Assembly (NCBI GenBank): GCA_964023205.1
Contig: OZ026851.1
Coordinates: 15,941,528-16,005,527, forward strand
Length of the DNA: 64,000 bases
Source: Lutraria lutraria
Taxonomy: Eukaryota; Mollusca; Bivalvia; Venerida; Mactridae
Direction of reading: 5' to 3'
The position numbers were made by a program, and so were the translations under genes. This document shows positions 47,080 through 63,200 of this stretch, in pieces. How positions within the stretch are numbered: the first letter of the stretch is position 1; every line of letters begins with the position of its first letter. A model generated the notes under the pieces. That model searched no databases, had not been told where the DNA came from, and saw only the letters and a list, made by a program, of their open reading frames with translations.

Positions 47080-50060
47080 GTTCGAATCCAGGATCAGACA
47101 TATGTTGCATGTGATGTATCTATCAAGATAGCTCACGAAAGGTCCAATCAAGGTGTACGCACGGAGTCTTTCTTCACAGTCAAAGACAAAAGGCGCCTAA
47201 TAATCATGGAATTTGCTATAACGCTTAACTTCAAACAAACGAAAATTTACCACTGCCATACACTACACTAGATTAGTCTCGGTACAAAGGCCAACTGTAC
47301 ATAAAAGTTCCATTTTTAAATTCTTTTAGTGGTGTTTGACTTTATCTTGACTGTATAATTTGTATTTCTCGAAATACTGTGATCAATTATCCATATATTT
47401 GATCGATTAATGGTGTTCATTTTTGTCTTAACGGTGTTCTAAACGAGGTACTGAAGTGATTATAATATTGAATGATGTATCATTTTAAGGAACAATATAT
47501 CAACATAGAATGCACGTTTTTGTTCCATTCTCCCAGTATAGCAGAGAAAATTAATTATAAGAAATAATTATATTGTAATATTAATTAATGAAATGCAGTA
47601 AAAGATTGCCAATAAATCTTTAGTTAACGCCCACTTGGAAATAAAGGTCGGAATTAACAAAATCACTCTTATTAACACTTATTGATTGATATAATGATAT
47701 ACATGTACATCGTTTTTTTATTGCAATTTTATTAAACCTCTGAATAAAGGTCATCTACGAATGAAGTTTTGATCGTACACATTTCGCAAGGGGACTTCCG
47801 TCGTCGAGTGACTAAAGTCTCTTACTCAAAACTATGAGTACGAATCCTATCTAGAACCTGACAACTTTACCAGAATGCTGTCCAACTGGCTTACGGTGGG
47901 TGTTCTAGATGAAAAGTCGCCGAACGACATTGATTATCGGTGCGACGTGAAACCCTAGAAAAAGTGGGAAAACATATTTGACTAAAATCGCTGTAACAAA
48001 AACAATGTCAACATTAACAACCGTGTCACATAAACTAAACAGATTTTGGTAACTGGCTTAATGTCTGATATAACGTGACTTGGTTTCATCTGCAAAGATT
48101 TACTTAAGAAATTGTAACCCGAATTAATTTTTACAACTATCGGTATGGAAAACGGTTATACCGTTTTTTAATTGATCTCTGCGAACCGAGAAGTTTTGGA
48201 GAGAAAAACCAACATTGTCATGTTAAAACTTGTTTGAAGCATTAAGTATGATATTCATCAAGCCATTCTTAAATATGGAAAATGCTTTGGTTGTTTGATT
48301 GTATTTCTTGGAATTAAGGTATTAGATGCCTAATGCCCAACATTCATATTTCAAAATGGGGCGGACATATTATGAAAACCTTTATAATTTGTATCTGTTT
48401 CCATGACAGAGAATGGTTTACTATGAGATAATTAAAAAAGAGGATAATCCTTTGAGTTATTTTCGCTTTAAGTTTACATTGAAATCAATGGTAGTGGCGC
48501 TTTTTCAAAGATTAAAGAAAGAAAACGCACATTTCAATGAAACAGTATTATAGTAAAAAGATGCTATAACATACCATCAATCTTATTTGATATAAACAAT
48601 AAAGGTCACCATGCACTATCTACAAGATTTTTTTTTTCAAGAAGGGCAAAAAATATGTGTCATAAAATTAAGTACCAAAGGTAGAAATCAAAGAAACAGT
48701 GATAATTTGGCTAATACTATTTTTGTAATAATATCATTTTTGTGTAGCATAGAGCAGATATGTCAGATAAGTACCGTGTTAGGCATGTAATATATTAATG
48801 CGTCGTAACATACTCTTTGGGATAAGAAAATAAAATAGTCTAATTAGAAGTATATAAATTTGTGTTTATTCGAGTCTGCCAACCGTTGCATCATTTTTTC
48901 AAACAAGCCTTAAAGTTTATAATACACACGTAGTTGAAGCGCTTATTTCTTTTTCAACATATCATTTTAAGACTTCTCATCAACTATCTAGTATGATGTA
49001 AGTATCTGAGCAGCAAACACACTTTATAGGCAACCCTCATGCTGTATGTAAATCCGGGCGGTATCGCCCCAGAGACCGTGTTTTGTCCAGTATGTATATG
49101 TTCCAATGCTTTAGGTAGGGTTTGGGAAGGTATGCTTTTTGAAAGTTTTTTTCTTTAAACCCTTGTCTTATCTATAAACAAACACAGGTTCAGTGAGCTA
49201 AGCATCCCAGGTCCGATGGTCAATTTCATTTTTATAGCATCTATAACAAGAGCATTTACATTTTATTCAAGGCAGTTTTCCTTGTTCTAATAAAATGTGG
49301 TGTAGCTATGGTAACAGTCTTAATGATAATGCTTTAAGAATCCTGTTTTCTTCAAATAATTCATTATGGTGAACAGTAATTATGCAACAAGGATTTTCAG
49401 AGAATTTGACACATGGCGATATTTAGGCCTTAAGTTAACCTCCCCTTTATAGGACATTTCAAACGTATCACTTCTACTCACTATAATTCACAACCTAATT
49501 GCTCTTGTATGCCCCATCTTGCATTGTTTCACTCATGACGTTACAAATGCATATTGACATGGAACGAAGAGAGATATTTTAAATATGGTGATTATCCTAG
49601 TTTTGATGTATCAGTATCAGGAATGAGACGTGCTTGTATTATTTAGAACAGGATTACACGGTTGAATTTTACATATTTTCCAACCAAAATAGACGACAAA
49701 CGTTTTGAAGTCGCATAAATTTCGTCTCGAGATAACTTTAACTAATTACCCTTCTAATTCGTGTACTTTGCAAATGTGCATCCTCAGCACAATTTAGAAC
49801 TATACTACATTTTTTATGTTTAAAGAGAATATCTGTGCAAATGATTTTTTCTCGCCGTATAAGTTACAGTGACTCATGCAAATCTAATGTGACGCATACG
49901 TGGCATCAGCGAAAACGATATCTCATCAAAGAAGGAAATTTCCTACTAGGAAGGCTATCAAATATTCATTCTTTGTAGTTTGTACATAATTCGAAACAAT
50001 TCTATGTTTGAAATACAAACTTTGAACAGAAAACCGTTTCAGGTCAAATTCATGTTCATG
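47080..50060. other. Gene-free region with SINE relics
   Basis: AT-rich sequence with no supported exon. A SINE-tail fragment is at about 47115-47165 (AGATAGCTCACGAAAGGTCC) and a longer SINE-like element at 47791-47962. Otherwise nothing recognised. Confidence 0.5.
47791..47962 (+). mobile_element. SINE-like element
   Basis: A-box-like CGTCGAGTGACTAAAGTC, B-box-like GAGTACGAATCC, then TGGCTTACGGTGGGTGTTCT, AAAAGTCGCCGAACGAC and the tail GGTGCGACGTGAAACCC. This is the most complete member in the window of the SINE type also seen at 12921 and 28364. Confidence 0.65.
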
Positions 50061-50064
50061 TTTT

Positions 50065-51060
50065 ATGCAAATCTTTCGCAGTTTTTGCTTACGTAAACAT
50101 ACAAGAGGGACAAGATGGCCCTATATCGCTCACATGACAATCGTTGTTCACTCATTACAACATTGTTTTGAACCTGTGATCTAGTTTTTGACCCCAGATG
50201 ACCCATGTTAGAACTTGTCCTACATTTAAATAAGACAAACATTCTGACAAGGTTTGGTGAAGATCCAATCAAAACCATGAAAACTACAGCATAGACAAGG
50301 TTTTCTTAGGATTTGACCTCGTGACCTAGTTTTTGACCCCAGATGACCCATGTTCGAATTTGTCTTACATATCATTAAGACAAACATTCTGACAAGGTTG
50401 AGTAAAGATACAATCAAATTTCATAATTATATAGTGTTAATAAGGTTTTCCTAAGATTTGACCTCGTGACCTAGTTTTTTAGGTGACCCAATAATTGAAC
50501 TAGTCCTTGATATCATTAAGACGAACAATCTGACAAGGTTTGGTGAAGATCCAATTAAAACCATGACATCTATAGCTTTAACTAGGTTTTTATATAAGAT
50601 CTGACCTGGTGACCTAGTTTTAGACCCCGGCTGACACATGTTCGACATTGACCTACATATCATTAAGACAAACTTTCTGACAAGGTTTCATGATCATCCA
50701 ATCCAAACGATCTGCCCTAGTGACCTAGTTTTTAAATGCAGATGACCCATTATTAAACTTGACTTATATATCATTAAAATAAAAATTCTGACAAAGTTTA
50801 AAGAAGATCTAATTAATCAAAACAGTGATTTCTAAAGTATTCACAAGGTTTTCCCTTATTTGGCCCTGGTTACCTAGTGTTTGACCCCAAATGGCCCAAT
50901 ATCGAACTCGTCCGAGATTATGTCGATATTAACATTCTGGAAAATTGAGCTAAAAATTCGGCCTCTAGTGTGTTCACAAGGTAAAAGTTTGACGACGCCG
51001 GACGAAGACTGATAAAAAAAGCTCACCCTGAGCACATGTGAGCAACAAACTAAGAAATAT
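50065..51060. repeat. Degenerate ~145-bp tandem repeat block
   Basis: The motif GTGACCTAGTTTTTGACCCC recurs near 50178, 50321, 50467, 50610, 50720 and 50868, at about 143-148-base steps with one shortened step, each followed by TTAAGACAAAC and CTGACAAGGTTTGGTGAAGA. The block ends with GACGACGCCGGACGAAGACT and a GCTCACCCTGAGCAC palindrome. From general knowledge this is a common dispersed repeat of bivalve genomes. The minus-strand open frames of 60-71 codons here are repeat translations, not genes. Confidence 0.8.
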
Positions 51061-51211
51061 TTCATTGACACGAATTTACTTCCTCTTTACGTACTCATTA
51101 ACAATGTAAAACTTCATGGTGTAACAGTTTTCGATTTGCACATAGGGGAATCTTGGAGTCATTTATTGTGAACGGATACCATAATAATTATTGTCCTGAG
51201 TTACACAAGCA

Positions 51212-54200
51212 CTTTGCAAACCCTTCATGCAAAGCGCACATCTGGACGTTTAACAAACCCTACACGTAATGCGCACATCTGGACGTTTAACAAACCTACA
51301 CGCAATGCGCACAGCTGGACGTTTAACAAACCCTACACGCAATGCGCACATCTGGACGTTTAACAAACCCTATACACACTGCGCACATCTGGACGTTTAA
51401 CAAACCCTACACAAACTGCGCACATCTGGACGTTTAACAAACCCTACACACACTGAGCACATCTGGACGTTTAACAAACCCTAAACACACTGCGCACATC
51501 TGGACGTTTAACAAACCCTACACACACTGCGCAGATCTGGATGTTTAACAAACCCTACACGCAATGCGCACATCTGGACGTTTAACAAACCCTACACACA
51601 CTGCGCACATCTGGATGTTGAACAAACCCTACACAAACTGCGCACATCTGGACGTTTAACAAATCCTACACGCACTGAGCACATCTGGACGTTTAACAAA
51701 CACTACACGCTCTGAGCACATCTGGATGTTTAACAAATTCTACACACACTGCACACATCTGGACGTTTAACAAACCCTACACGCACTGAGCACATCTGGA
51801 CGTTTAACAAACCCTACACGCACTGAGCACATCTGGATGTTTAAAAAACCCTACACGCACTGCGCACATCTGGATGTTTAACAAACCCTACACACACTGC
51901 GCACATCTGGACGTTTAACAAACACTACACACACTGCGCACATCTGTATGTTTAACAAACCCTACACGCACTGCGCACATCTGGATGTTTAACAAACCCT
52001 ACACGCACTGAGCACATCTGGACGTTTAACAAACCCTACACACACTGTGCACACCTGGACGTTCAACAAACCCTACACGCACTGCACACATCTGGATGTT
52101 TAACAAACCCTACACACACTGAGCACATCTGGACGTTTAACAAACACTACACGCACTGCGCACATCTGGATGTTTAACAAACCCTACACGCACTGCGCAC
52201 ATCTGGACGTTTAACAAACCCTACACGCAATGCGCACATCTGGACGTTTAACAAACCCTACACACACTGCGCACATCTGGACGTTTAACAAACCCTACAC
52301 GCAATGCGCACAGCTGGACGTTTAACAAACCCTACACGCAATGCGCACATCTGGACGTTTAACAAACCCTACACACACTGCGCACATCTGGACGTTTAAC
52401 AAACCCTACACAAACTGCGCACATCTGGACGTTTAACAAACCCTACACACACTGCGCACATCTGGACGTTTAACAAACCCTAAACACACTGCGCACATCT
52501 GGACGTTTAACAAACCCTACACACACTGCGCAGATCTGGATGTTTAACAAACCCTACACGCAATGCGCACATCTGGACGTTTAACAAACCCTACACGCAC
52601 TGTGCACATCTGGACGTTTAACAAACCCTACACGTAATGCGCACATCTGGACGTTTAACAAACCCTACACGCAATGCGCACAGCTGGACGTTTAACAAAC
52701 CCTACATGCAATGCGCACATCTGGACGTTTAACAAACCCTACACACACTGCGCACATCTGGACGTTTAACAAAACCTACACACACTGCGCACATCTGGAC
52801 GTTTAACAAACCCTACACACACTGCGCACATCTGGACGTTTAACAAACCCTACACACACTGCGCACATCTGGACGTTTAACAAACCCTACACACACTGCG
52901 CAGATCTGGATGTTTAACAAACCCTACACGCAATGCGCACATCTGGACGTTTAACAAACCCTACACACACTGCGCACATCTGGACGTTTAACAAACCCTA
53001 CACGCAATGCACACATCTGGACGTTTAACAAACCCTACACGCACTGCGCACACCTGGACGTTTAACAAACCCTACACGCACTGCGCACACCTGGACGTAT
53101 AACAAACCCTACACACACTGCGCACATCTGGATGTTTAACAAACCCTTCACGCACTGCGCACACCTGGACGTTTAACAAACCCTACACACTGTGCACATC
53201 TGGATGTTTAACAAACCCTACAAGCACTGAGCACATCTAGACGTTTAACAAACACTACACACTGCGCACATCTGGATGTTTAACAAACCCTACACACACT
53301 GCGCACATCTGGACGTTTAACAAATCCTACACGCACTCAGCACATCTGGACGTTTAACAAACCCTACACGCTCTGAGCACATCTGGATGTTTAACAAATT
53401 CTACACACACTGCACACATCTGGACGTTTAACAAAACCTACACGCACTGAGCACATCTGGACGTTTAACAAACCCTACACGCACTGAGCACATCTGGATG
53501 TTTACAAACCCTACACACACTGCGCACATCTGGACGTTTAACAAACCCTATACACACTGTGCACATCTGTATGTTTAACAAACCCTACACGCACTGCGCA
53601 CATCTGGATGTTTAACAAACCCTACACGCACTGAGCACATCTGGACGTTTAACAAACCCTACACGCAATGCGCACAGTTGGACGTTTAACAAACCCTACA
53701 TGCAATGCGCACATCTGGACGTTTAACAAACCCTACACACACTGCGCACATCTGGACGTTTAACAAACCCTACACACACTGCGCACATCTGGACGTTTAA
53801 CAAACCCTACACACACTGCGCACATCTGGACGTTTAACAAACCCTACACACACTGCGCAGATCTGGATGTTTAACAAACCCTACACGCAATGCGCACATC
53901 TGGACGTTTAACAAACCCTACACACACTGCGCACATCTGGACGTTTAACAAACCCTACACGCAATGCACACATCTGGACGTTTAACAAACCCTACACGCA
54001 CTGCGCACACCTGGACGTTTAACAAACCCTACACGCACTGCGCACACCTGGACGTATAACAAACCCTACACACACTGCGCACATCTGGACGTTTAACAAA
54101 CCCTACACACTGTGCACATCTGGATGTTTAACAAACCCTACACGCACTGAGCACATCTAGACGTTTAACAAACACTACACACTGCGCACATCTGGATGTT

Positions 54201-57200
54201 TAACAAACCCTACACACACTGCGCACATCTGGACGTTTAACAAATCCTACACGCACTCAGCACATCTGGACGTTTAACAAACCCTACACGCTCTGAGCAC
54301 ATCTGGATGTTTAACAAATTCTACACACACTGCACACATCTGGACGTTTAACAAACCCTACACGCACTGAGCACATCTGGACGTTTAACAAACCCTACAC
54401 GCACTGAGCACATCTGGATGTTTACAAACCCTACACACACTGCGCACATCTGGACGTTTAACAAACCCTATACACACTGTGCACATCTGTATGTTTAACA
54501 AACCCTACACGCACTGCGCACATCTGGATGTTTAACAAACCCTACACGCACTGAGCACATCTGGACGTTTAACAAACCCTACACACACTGTGCACACCTG
54601 GACGTTTAACAAACCCTACACGCACTGAACACATCTGGATGTTTAATAAACCCTACACACACTGCGCACATCTGGACGTTTAACAAACACTAAACACACT
54701 GCGCACATCTGGATGTTTAACAAACCCTACACGCACTGCGCACATCTGGACGTTTAACAAACCCTACACGCACTGCGCACATCTGGACGTTTAACAAACC
54801 CTACACACACTGAGCACATCTGGACGTTTAACAAACCCTACACGCAATGCGCACAGCTGGACGTTTAACAAACCCTACACGCAATGCGCACATCTGGACG
54901 TTTAACAAACCCTACACACACTGAGCACATCTGGACGTTTAACAAACCCTACACACACTGCGCACACCTGGACGTTTAACAAACCCTACACGCACTGCAC
55001 ACATCTGGACGTTTAACAAACCCTACACACACTGCGCACATCTGGACGTTTAACAAACCCTACACGCAATGCGCACAGCTGGACGTTTAACAAACCCTAC
55101 ACGCAATGCGCACGTCTGGACGTTTAACAAACCCTACATACACTGCGAACATCTGGCCGTTTAACAAACCCTACACAAACTGCGCACATCTGGACGTTTA
55201 ACAAACCCTTCACACACTGCGCACATCTGGACGTTTAACAAACCCTAAACACACTGCGCACATCTGGACGTTTAACAAACCCTACACACACTGCGCAGAT
55301 CTGGATGTTTAACAAACCCTACACGCAATGCGCACATCTGGACGTTTAACAAACCCTACACGCACTGTGCACATCTGGACGTTTAACAAACCCTACACGT
55401 AATGCGCACATCTGGACGTTTAACAAACCCTACACGCAATGCGCACAGCTGGACGTTTAACAAACCCTACATGCAATGCGCACATCTGGACGTTTAACAA
55501 ACCCTACACACACTGCGCACATCTGGACGTTTAACAAAACCTACACACACTGCGCACATCTGGACGTTTAACAAACCCTACACACACTGCGCACATCTGG
55601 ACGTTTAACAAACCCTACACACACTGCGCACATCTGGACGTTTAACAAACCCTACACACACTGCGCAGATCTGGATGTTTAACAAACCCTACACGCAATG
55701 CGCACATCTGGACGTTAAACAAACCCTACACGCACTGAGCACACCTGGATGTTTAACAAACCCTACACACACTGAGCACATCTGGATGTTTAACAAACCC
55801 TACACACACTGAGCACATCTGAATGTTTAACAAACCCTACACACACTGAGCACATCTGAATGTTTGACAAACCCTACACGCACTGCGCACATCTGGACGT
55901 TTAAGAAACCCTACACACACTGCGCACATCTGGACGTTTAACAAACCCTACACGCAATGCGCACATCTGGATGTTTAACAAACCCTACACACACTGCGCA
56001 CATCTGGACGTTTAACAAACCCTACACGCAATGCACACATCTGGATGTTTAACAAACCCTACACACACTGCGCACATCTGGACGTTTAACAAACCCTACA
56101 CACTGCGCACATCTGGACATTTAACAAACCCTACACACACTGCGCACATCTGGACGTTTAACAAACCCTACACGCAATGCGCACATCTGGACGTTTAACA
56201 AACCCTACACGCACTGAGCACATCTGGACGTTTAACAAATCCTACACGCACTCAGCACATCTGGACGTTTAACAAACCCTACACGCTCTGAGCACATCTG
56301 GATGTTTAACAAATTCTACACACACTGCACACATCTGGACGTTTAACAAACCCTACACGCACTGAGCACATCTGGACGTTTAACAAACCCTACACGCACT
56401 GAGCACATCTGGATGTTTACAAACCCTACACACACTGCGCACATCTGGACGTTTAACAAACCCTATACACACTGCGCACATCTGGACGTTTAACAAACCC
56501 TACACACACTGCGCACATCTGGACGTTTAACAACGCCTACACGCACTACGCACATCTGGACGTTTAACAAACCCTACACACACTGCGCACATCTGGACGT
56601 TTTACAAACCCTACACACACTGCGCACATCTGGACGTTTAACAAACCCTACACGCACTGCGCACATCTGGACGTTTAACAAACCCTACACACACTGCGCA
56701 CATCTGGACGTTTAACAAACCCTACACGCAATGCGCACATCTGGATGTTTAACAAACCCTACACACACTGCGCACATCTGGACGTTTAACAAACCCTACA
56801 CGCAATGCACACATCTGGATGTTTAACAAACCCTACACACACTGCGCACATCTGGACGTTTAACAAACCCTACACGCAATGCGCACATCTGGACGTTTAA
56901 CAAACCCTACACACAATGCGCACATCAGGACGTTTAACTAACCCTACACGCAATGCGCACATCTGGACGTTTAACAAACCCTACACGCACTGCGCACACC
57001 TGGGCGTATAACAAACCCTACACACACTGCACACATCTGGACGTTTAACAAACCCTTCACGCAATGCGCACATCTGGACGTTTAACAAACCCTACACACA
57101 CTGCGAACATCTGGCCGTTTAACAAACCCTACACAAACTGCGCACATCTGGACGTTTAACAAACCCTTCACACACTGCGCACATCTGGACGTTTAACAAA

Positions 57201-60200
57201 CCCTAAACACACTGCGCACATCTGGACGTTTAACAAACCCTACACACACTGCGCAGATCTGGATGTTTAACAAACCCTACACGCAATGCGCACATCTGGA
57301 CGTTTAACAAACCCTACACGCACTGTGCACATCTGGACGTTTAACAAACCCTACACGCAATGCGCACATCTGGACGTTTAACAAACCCTACACGCAATGC
57401 ACACAGCTGGACGTTTAACAAACCCTACATGCAATGCGCACATCTGGACGTTTAACAAACCCTACACACACTGCGCACATCTGGACGTTTAACAAAACCT
57501 ACACGCAATGCGCACATCTGGACGTTTAACAAACCCTACACACAATGCGCACATCTGGACGTTTAACAAACCCTACACGCAATGCGCACATCTGGACGTT
57601 TAACAAACCCTACACGCACTGCGCACACCTGGGCGTCTAACAAACCATACACACACTGCACACATCTGGACGTTTAACAAACCCTTCACGCACTGCGCAC
57701 ATCTGGACGTTTAACAAACCCTACACACACTGCGAACATCTGGCCGTTTAACAAACCCTACACAAACTGCGCACATCTGGACGTTTAACAAACCCTTCAC
57801 ACACTGCGCACATCTGGACGTTTAACAAACCCTAAACACACTGCGCACATCTGGACGTTTAACAAACCCTACACACACTGCGCAGATCTGGATGTTTAAC
57901 AAACCCTACACGCAATGCGCACATCTGGACGTTTAACAAACCCTACACGCACTGTGCACATCTGGACGTTTAACAAACCCTACACGTAATGCGCACATCT
58001 GGACGTTTAACAAACCCTACACGCAATGCACACAGCTGGACGTTTAACAAACCCTACATGCAATGCGCACATCTGGGCGTTTAACAAACCCTACACACAC
58101 TGCGCACATCTGGACGTTTATTAAAACCTACACACACTGCGCACATCTGGACGTTTGACAAACCCTACACACACTGCGCACATCTGGACGTTTAACAAAC
58201 CCTACACACACTGCGCACATCTGGACGTTTAACAAACCCTACACACACTGCGCAGATCTGGATGTTTAACAAACCCTACACGCAATGCGCACATTTGGAC
58301 GTTAAACAAACCCTACACGCACTGAGCACACCTGGATGTTTAACAAACCCTACACACACTGAGCACATCTGGATGTTTAACAAACCCTATACACACTGAG
58401 CACATCTGGATGTTTAACAAACCCTACACACACTGAGCACATCTGAATGTTTGACAAACCCTACTCGCACTGCGCACATCTGGACGTTTAAGAAACCCTA
58501 CACACACTGCGCACATCTGGACGTTTAACAAACCCTACACGCAATGCGCACATCTGGATGTTTAACAAACCCTACACACACTGCGCACATCTGGACGTTT
58601 AACAAACCCTACACGCAATGCACACATCTGGATGTTTAACAAACCCTACACACACTGCGCACATCTGGACGTTTAACAAACCCTACACACTGCGCACATC
58701 TGGACGTTTAACAAACCCTACACACACTGCGCACATCTGGACGTTTAACAACGCCTACACGCACTACGCACATCTGGACGTTTAACAAACCCTACACACA
58801 CTGCGCACATCTGGACGTTTTACAAACCCTACACACACTGCGCACATCTGGACGTTTAACAAACCCTACACGCACTGCGCACATCTGGACGTTTAACAAA
58901 CCCTACACACACTGCGCACATCTGGACGTTTAACAAACACTACACGCAATGCGCACATCTGGATGTTTAACAAACCCTACACACACTGCGCACATCTGGA
59001 CGTTTAACAAACCCTACACGCAATGCACACATCTGGATGTTTAACAAACCCTACACACACTGCGCACATCTGGACGTTTAACAAACCCTACACGCAATGC
59101 ACACATCTGGATGTTTAACAAACCCTACACACACTGCGCACATCTGGACGTTTAACAAACCCTACACGCAATGCGCACATCTGGACGTTTAACAAACCCT
59201 ACACACAATGCGCACATCTGGACGTTTAACTAACCCTACACGCAATGCGCACATCTGGACGTTTAACAAACCCTACACGCACTGCGCACACCTGGGCGTA
59301 TAACAAACCCTACACACACTGCACACATCTGGATGTTTAACAAACCCTTCACGCACTGCGCACATCTGGACGTTTAACAAACCCTACACACACTGCGAAC
59401 ATCTGGCCGTTTAACAAACCCTACACAAACTGCGCACATCTGGACGTTTAACAAACCCTTCACACACTGCGCACATCTGGACGTTTAACAAACCCTAAAC
59501 ACACTGCGCACATCTGGACGTTTAACAAACCCTACACACACTGCGCAGATCTGGATGTTTAACAAACCCTACACGCAATGCGCACATCTGGACGTTTAAC
59601 AAACCCTACACGCACTGTGCACATCTGAACGTTTAACAAACCCTACACGTAATGCGCACATCTGGACGTTTAACAAACCCTACACGCAATGCACACAGCT
59701 GGACGTTTAATAAACCCTACATGCAATGCGCACATCTGGACGTTTAACAAACCCTACACACACTGCGCACATCTGGACGTTTAACAAAACCTACACGCAA
59801 TGCGCTCATCTGGACGTTTAACAAACCCTACACACAATGCGCACATCTGGACGTTTAACAAACCCTACACGCAATGCGCACATCTGGACGTTTAACAAAC
59901 CCTACACGCACTGCGCACACCTGGGCGTCTAACAAACCCTACACACACTGCACACATCTGGACGTTTAACAAACCCTTCACGCACTGCGCACATCTGGAC
60001 GTTTAACAAACCCTACACACACTGCAAACATCTGGCCGTTTAACAAACCCTACACAAACTGCGCACATCTGGACGTTTAACAAACCCTTCACACACTGCG
60101 CACATCTGGACGTTTAACAAACCCTAAACACACTGCGCACATCTGGACGTTTAACAAACCCTACACACACTACGCAGATCTGGATGTTTAACAAACCCTA

Positions 60201-63200
60201 CACGCAATGCGCACATCTGGACGTTTAACAAACCCTACACGCACTGTGCACATCTGGACGTTTAACAAACCCTACACGTAATGCGCACATCTGGACGTTT
60301 AACAAACCCTACACGCAATGCACACAGCTGGACGTTTAACAAACCCTACATGCAATGCGCACATCTGGACGTTTAACAAACCCTACACACACTGCGCACA
60401 TCTGGACGTTTAACAAAACCTACACACACTGCGCACATCTGGACGTTTAACAAACCCTACACACACTGCGCACATCTGGACGTTTAACAAACCCTACACA
60501 CACTGCGCACATCTGGACGTTTAACAAACCCTACACACACTGCGCAGATCTGGATGTTTAACAAACCCTACACGCAATGCGCACATTTGGACGTTAAACA
60601 AACCCTACACGCACTGAGCACACCTGGATGTTTAACAAACCCTACACACACTGAGCACATCTGGATGTTTAACAAACCCTATACACACTGAGCACATCTG
60701 GATGTTTAACAAACCCTACACACACTGAGCACATCTGAATGTTTGACAAACCCTACTCGCACTGCGCACATCTGGACGTTTAAGAAACCCTACACACACT
60801 GCGCACATCTGGACGTTTAACAAACCCTACACGCAATGCGCACATCTGGATGTTTAACAAACCCTACACACACTGCGCACATCTGGACGTTTAACAAACC
60901 CTACACGCAATGCACACATCTGGATGTTTAACAAAACCTACACACACTGCGCACATCTGGACGTTTAACAAACCCTACACACTGCGCACATCTGGACGTT
61001 TAACAAACCCTACACACACTGCGCACATCTGGACGTTTAACAACGCCTACACGCACTACGCACATCTGGACGTTTAACAAACCCTACACACACTGCGCAC
61101 ATCTGGACGTTTTACAAACCCTACACACACTGCGCACATCTGGACGTTTAACAAACCCTACACGCACTGCGCACATCTGGACGTTTAACAAACCCTACAC
61201 ACACTGCGCACATCTGGACGTTTAACAAACCCTACACGCAATGCGCACATCTGGATGTTTAACAAACCCTACACACACTGCGCACATCTGGACGTTTAAC
61301 AAACCCTACACGCAATGCACACATCTGGATGTTTAACAAACCCTACACACACTGCGCACATCTGGACGTTTAACAAACCCTACACGCAATGCGCACATCT
61401 GGACGTTTAAGAAACCCTACACACACTGCGCACATCTGGACGTTTAACAAACCCTACACGCAATGCGCACATCTGGACGTTTAACAAACCCTACACGCAC
61501 TGCGCACACCTGGGCGTATAACAAACCCTTCACACACTGCACACATCTGGACGTTTAACAAACCCTTCACGCACTGCGCACACCTGGACGTTTAACAAAC
61601 CCTACACACTGTGTACATCTGGATGTTTAACAAACCCTACACGCACTGAGCACATCTAGACGTTTAAAACACACTACACATTGCGCACATCTGGATGTTT
61701 AACAAACCCTACACACACTGCGCACATCTGGACGTTTAACAAACCCTACACGCACTGAGCACATCTGGACGTTTAACAAACCCTACACGCTCTGAGCACA
61801 TCTGGATGTTTAACAAACACTACACACACTGCACACATCTGGACGTTTAACGAACCCTACACACACTGAGTACATCTGGACGTTTAACAAACCCTACACA
61901 CACTGCACACATCTGGACGTTTAACAAACCCTACACACACTGCACACATCTGGACGTTTAACAAACACTACACACACTGCACACATCTGGACGTTTAACA
62001 AACCCTACACACACTGAGCACATCTGGATGTTTAACAAATCCTACACGCACTGCACACATCTGGACGTTTAACAAACCCTACACACACTGCGCACACCTG
62101 GACGTTTAACAAACCCTACACACACTGCACTCATCTGGACGTTTAACAAACCCTACACACACTGAGCACATTTGGATGTTTAACAAACCCTACACGCACT
62201 GAGCACATCTGGACGTTTAACAAACACTACACACACTGCGCACATTTGGACGTTTAACAAACCCTACACACACTGCACACATCTGGACGTTTAACAAACC
62301 CTACACGCACTGCGCACATCTGGACGTATAACAAACACTACACGCACTGCGCACATCTGGACGTTTAACAAACCCTACACGCACTGCACACATCTGGACG
62401 TATAACAAACCCTACCTACACACACTGCGCACATCTGAACGTTTAACAAACCCTACACGCATTGCACACATCTGGACGTTTAACAAACCCTACCTACACA
62501 CACTGCGCACATCTGGACGTTTAACAAACCCTACACACACTGCGCACATCTGGACGTTTTACAAACCCTACACACCCTGCGCACATCTGGACGTTTAACA
62601 AACCCTACACGCACTGCGCACATCTGGACGTTTAACAAACCCTACACACAATGCGCACATCTGGACGTTTAACAAACCCTACACGCAATGCGCACATCTG
62701 GATGTTTAACAAACCCTACACACACTGCGCACATCTGGACGTTTAACAAACCCTACACGCAATGCACACATCTGGATGTTTAACAAACCCTACAAACACT
62801 GCGCACATCTGGACGTTTAACAAACCCTACACGCAATGCGCACATCTGGACGTTTAACAAACCCTACACACACTGCGCACATCTGGACGTTTAACAAACC
62901 CTACACGCAATGCGCACATCTGGACGTTTAACAAACCCTACACGCACTGCGCACACCTGGACGTTTAACAAACCCTACACGCACTGCGCACACCTGGACG
63001 TATAACAAACCATACACACACTGCACACCTGGACGTTTAACAAACCCTTCACGCACTGCGCATACCTGGACTTTTAACAAACCCTACACACTGTGCACAT
63101 CTGGATGTTTAACAAACCCTACACGCACTGAGCACATCTAGACGTTTAACACACACTACACATTGCGCACATCTGGACGTTTAACAAACCCTACACGCAC

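Noticed and set aside
50063..51071. Several 63-71-codon minus-strand open frames with similar peptides
   Set aside because: They repeat the same peptide because they lie in the ~145-bp tandem repeat block, and stops and frame breaks separate them. Not a gene family.
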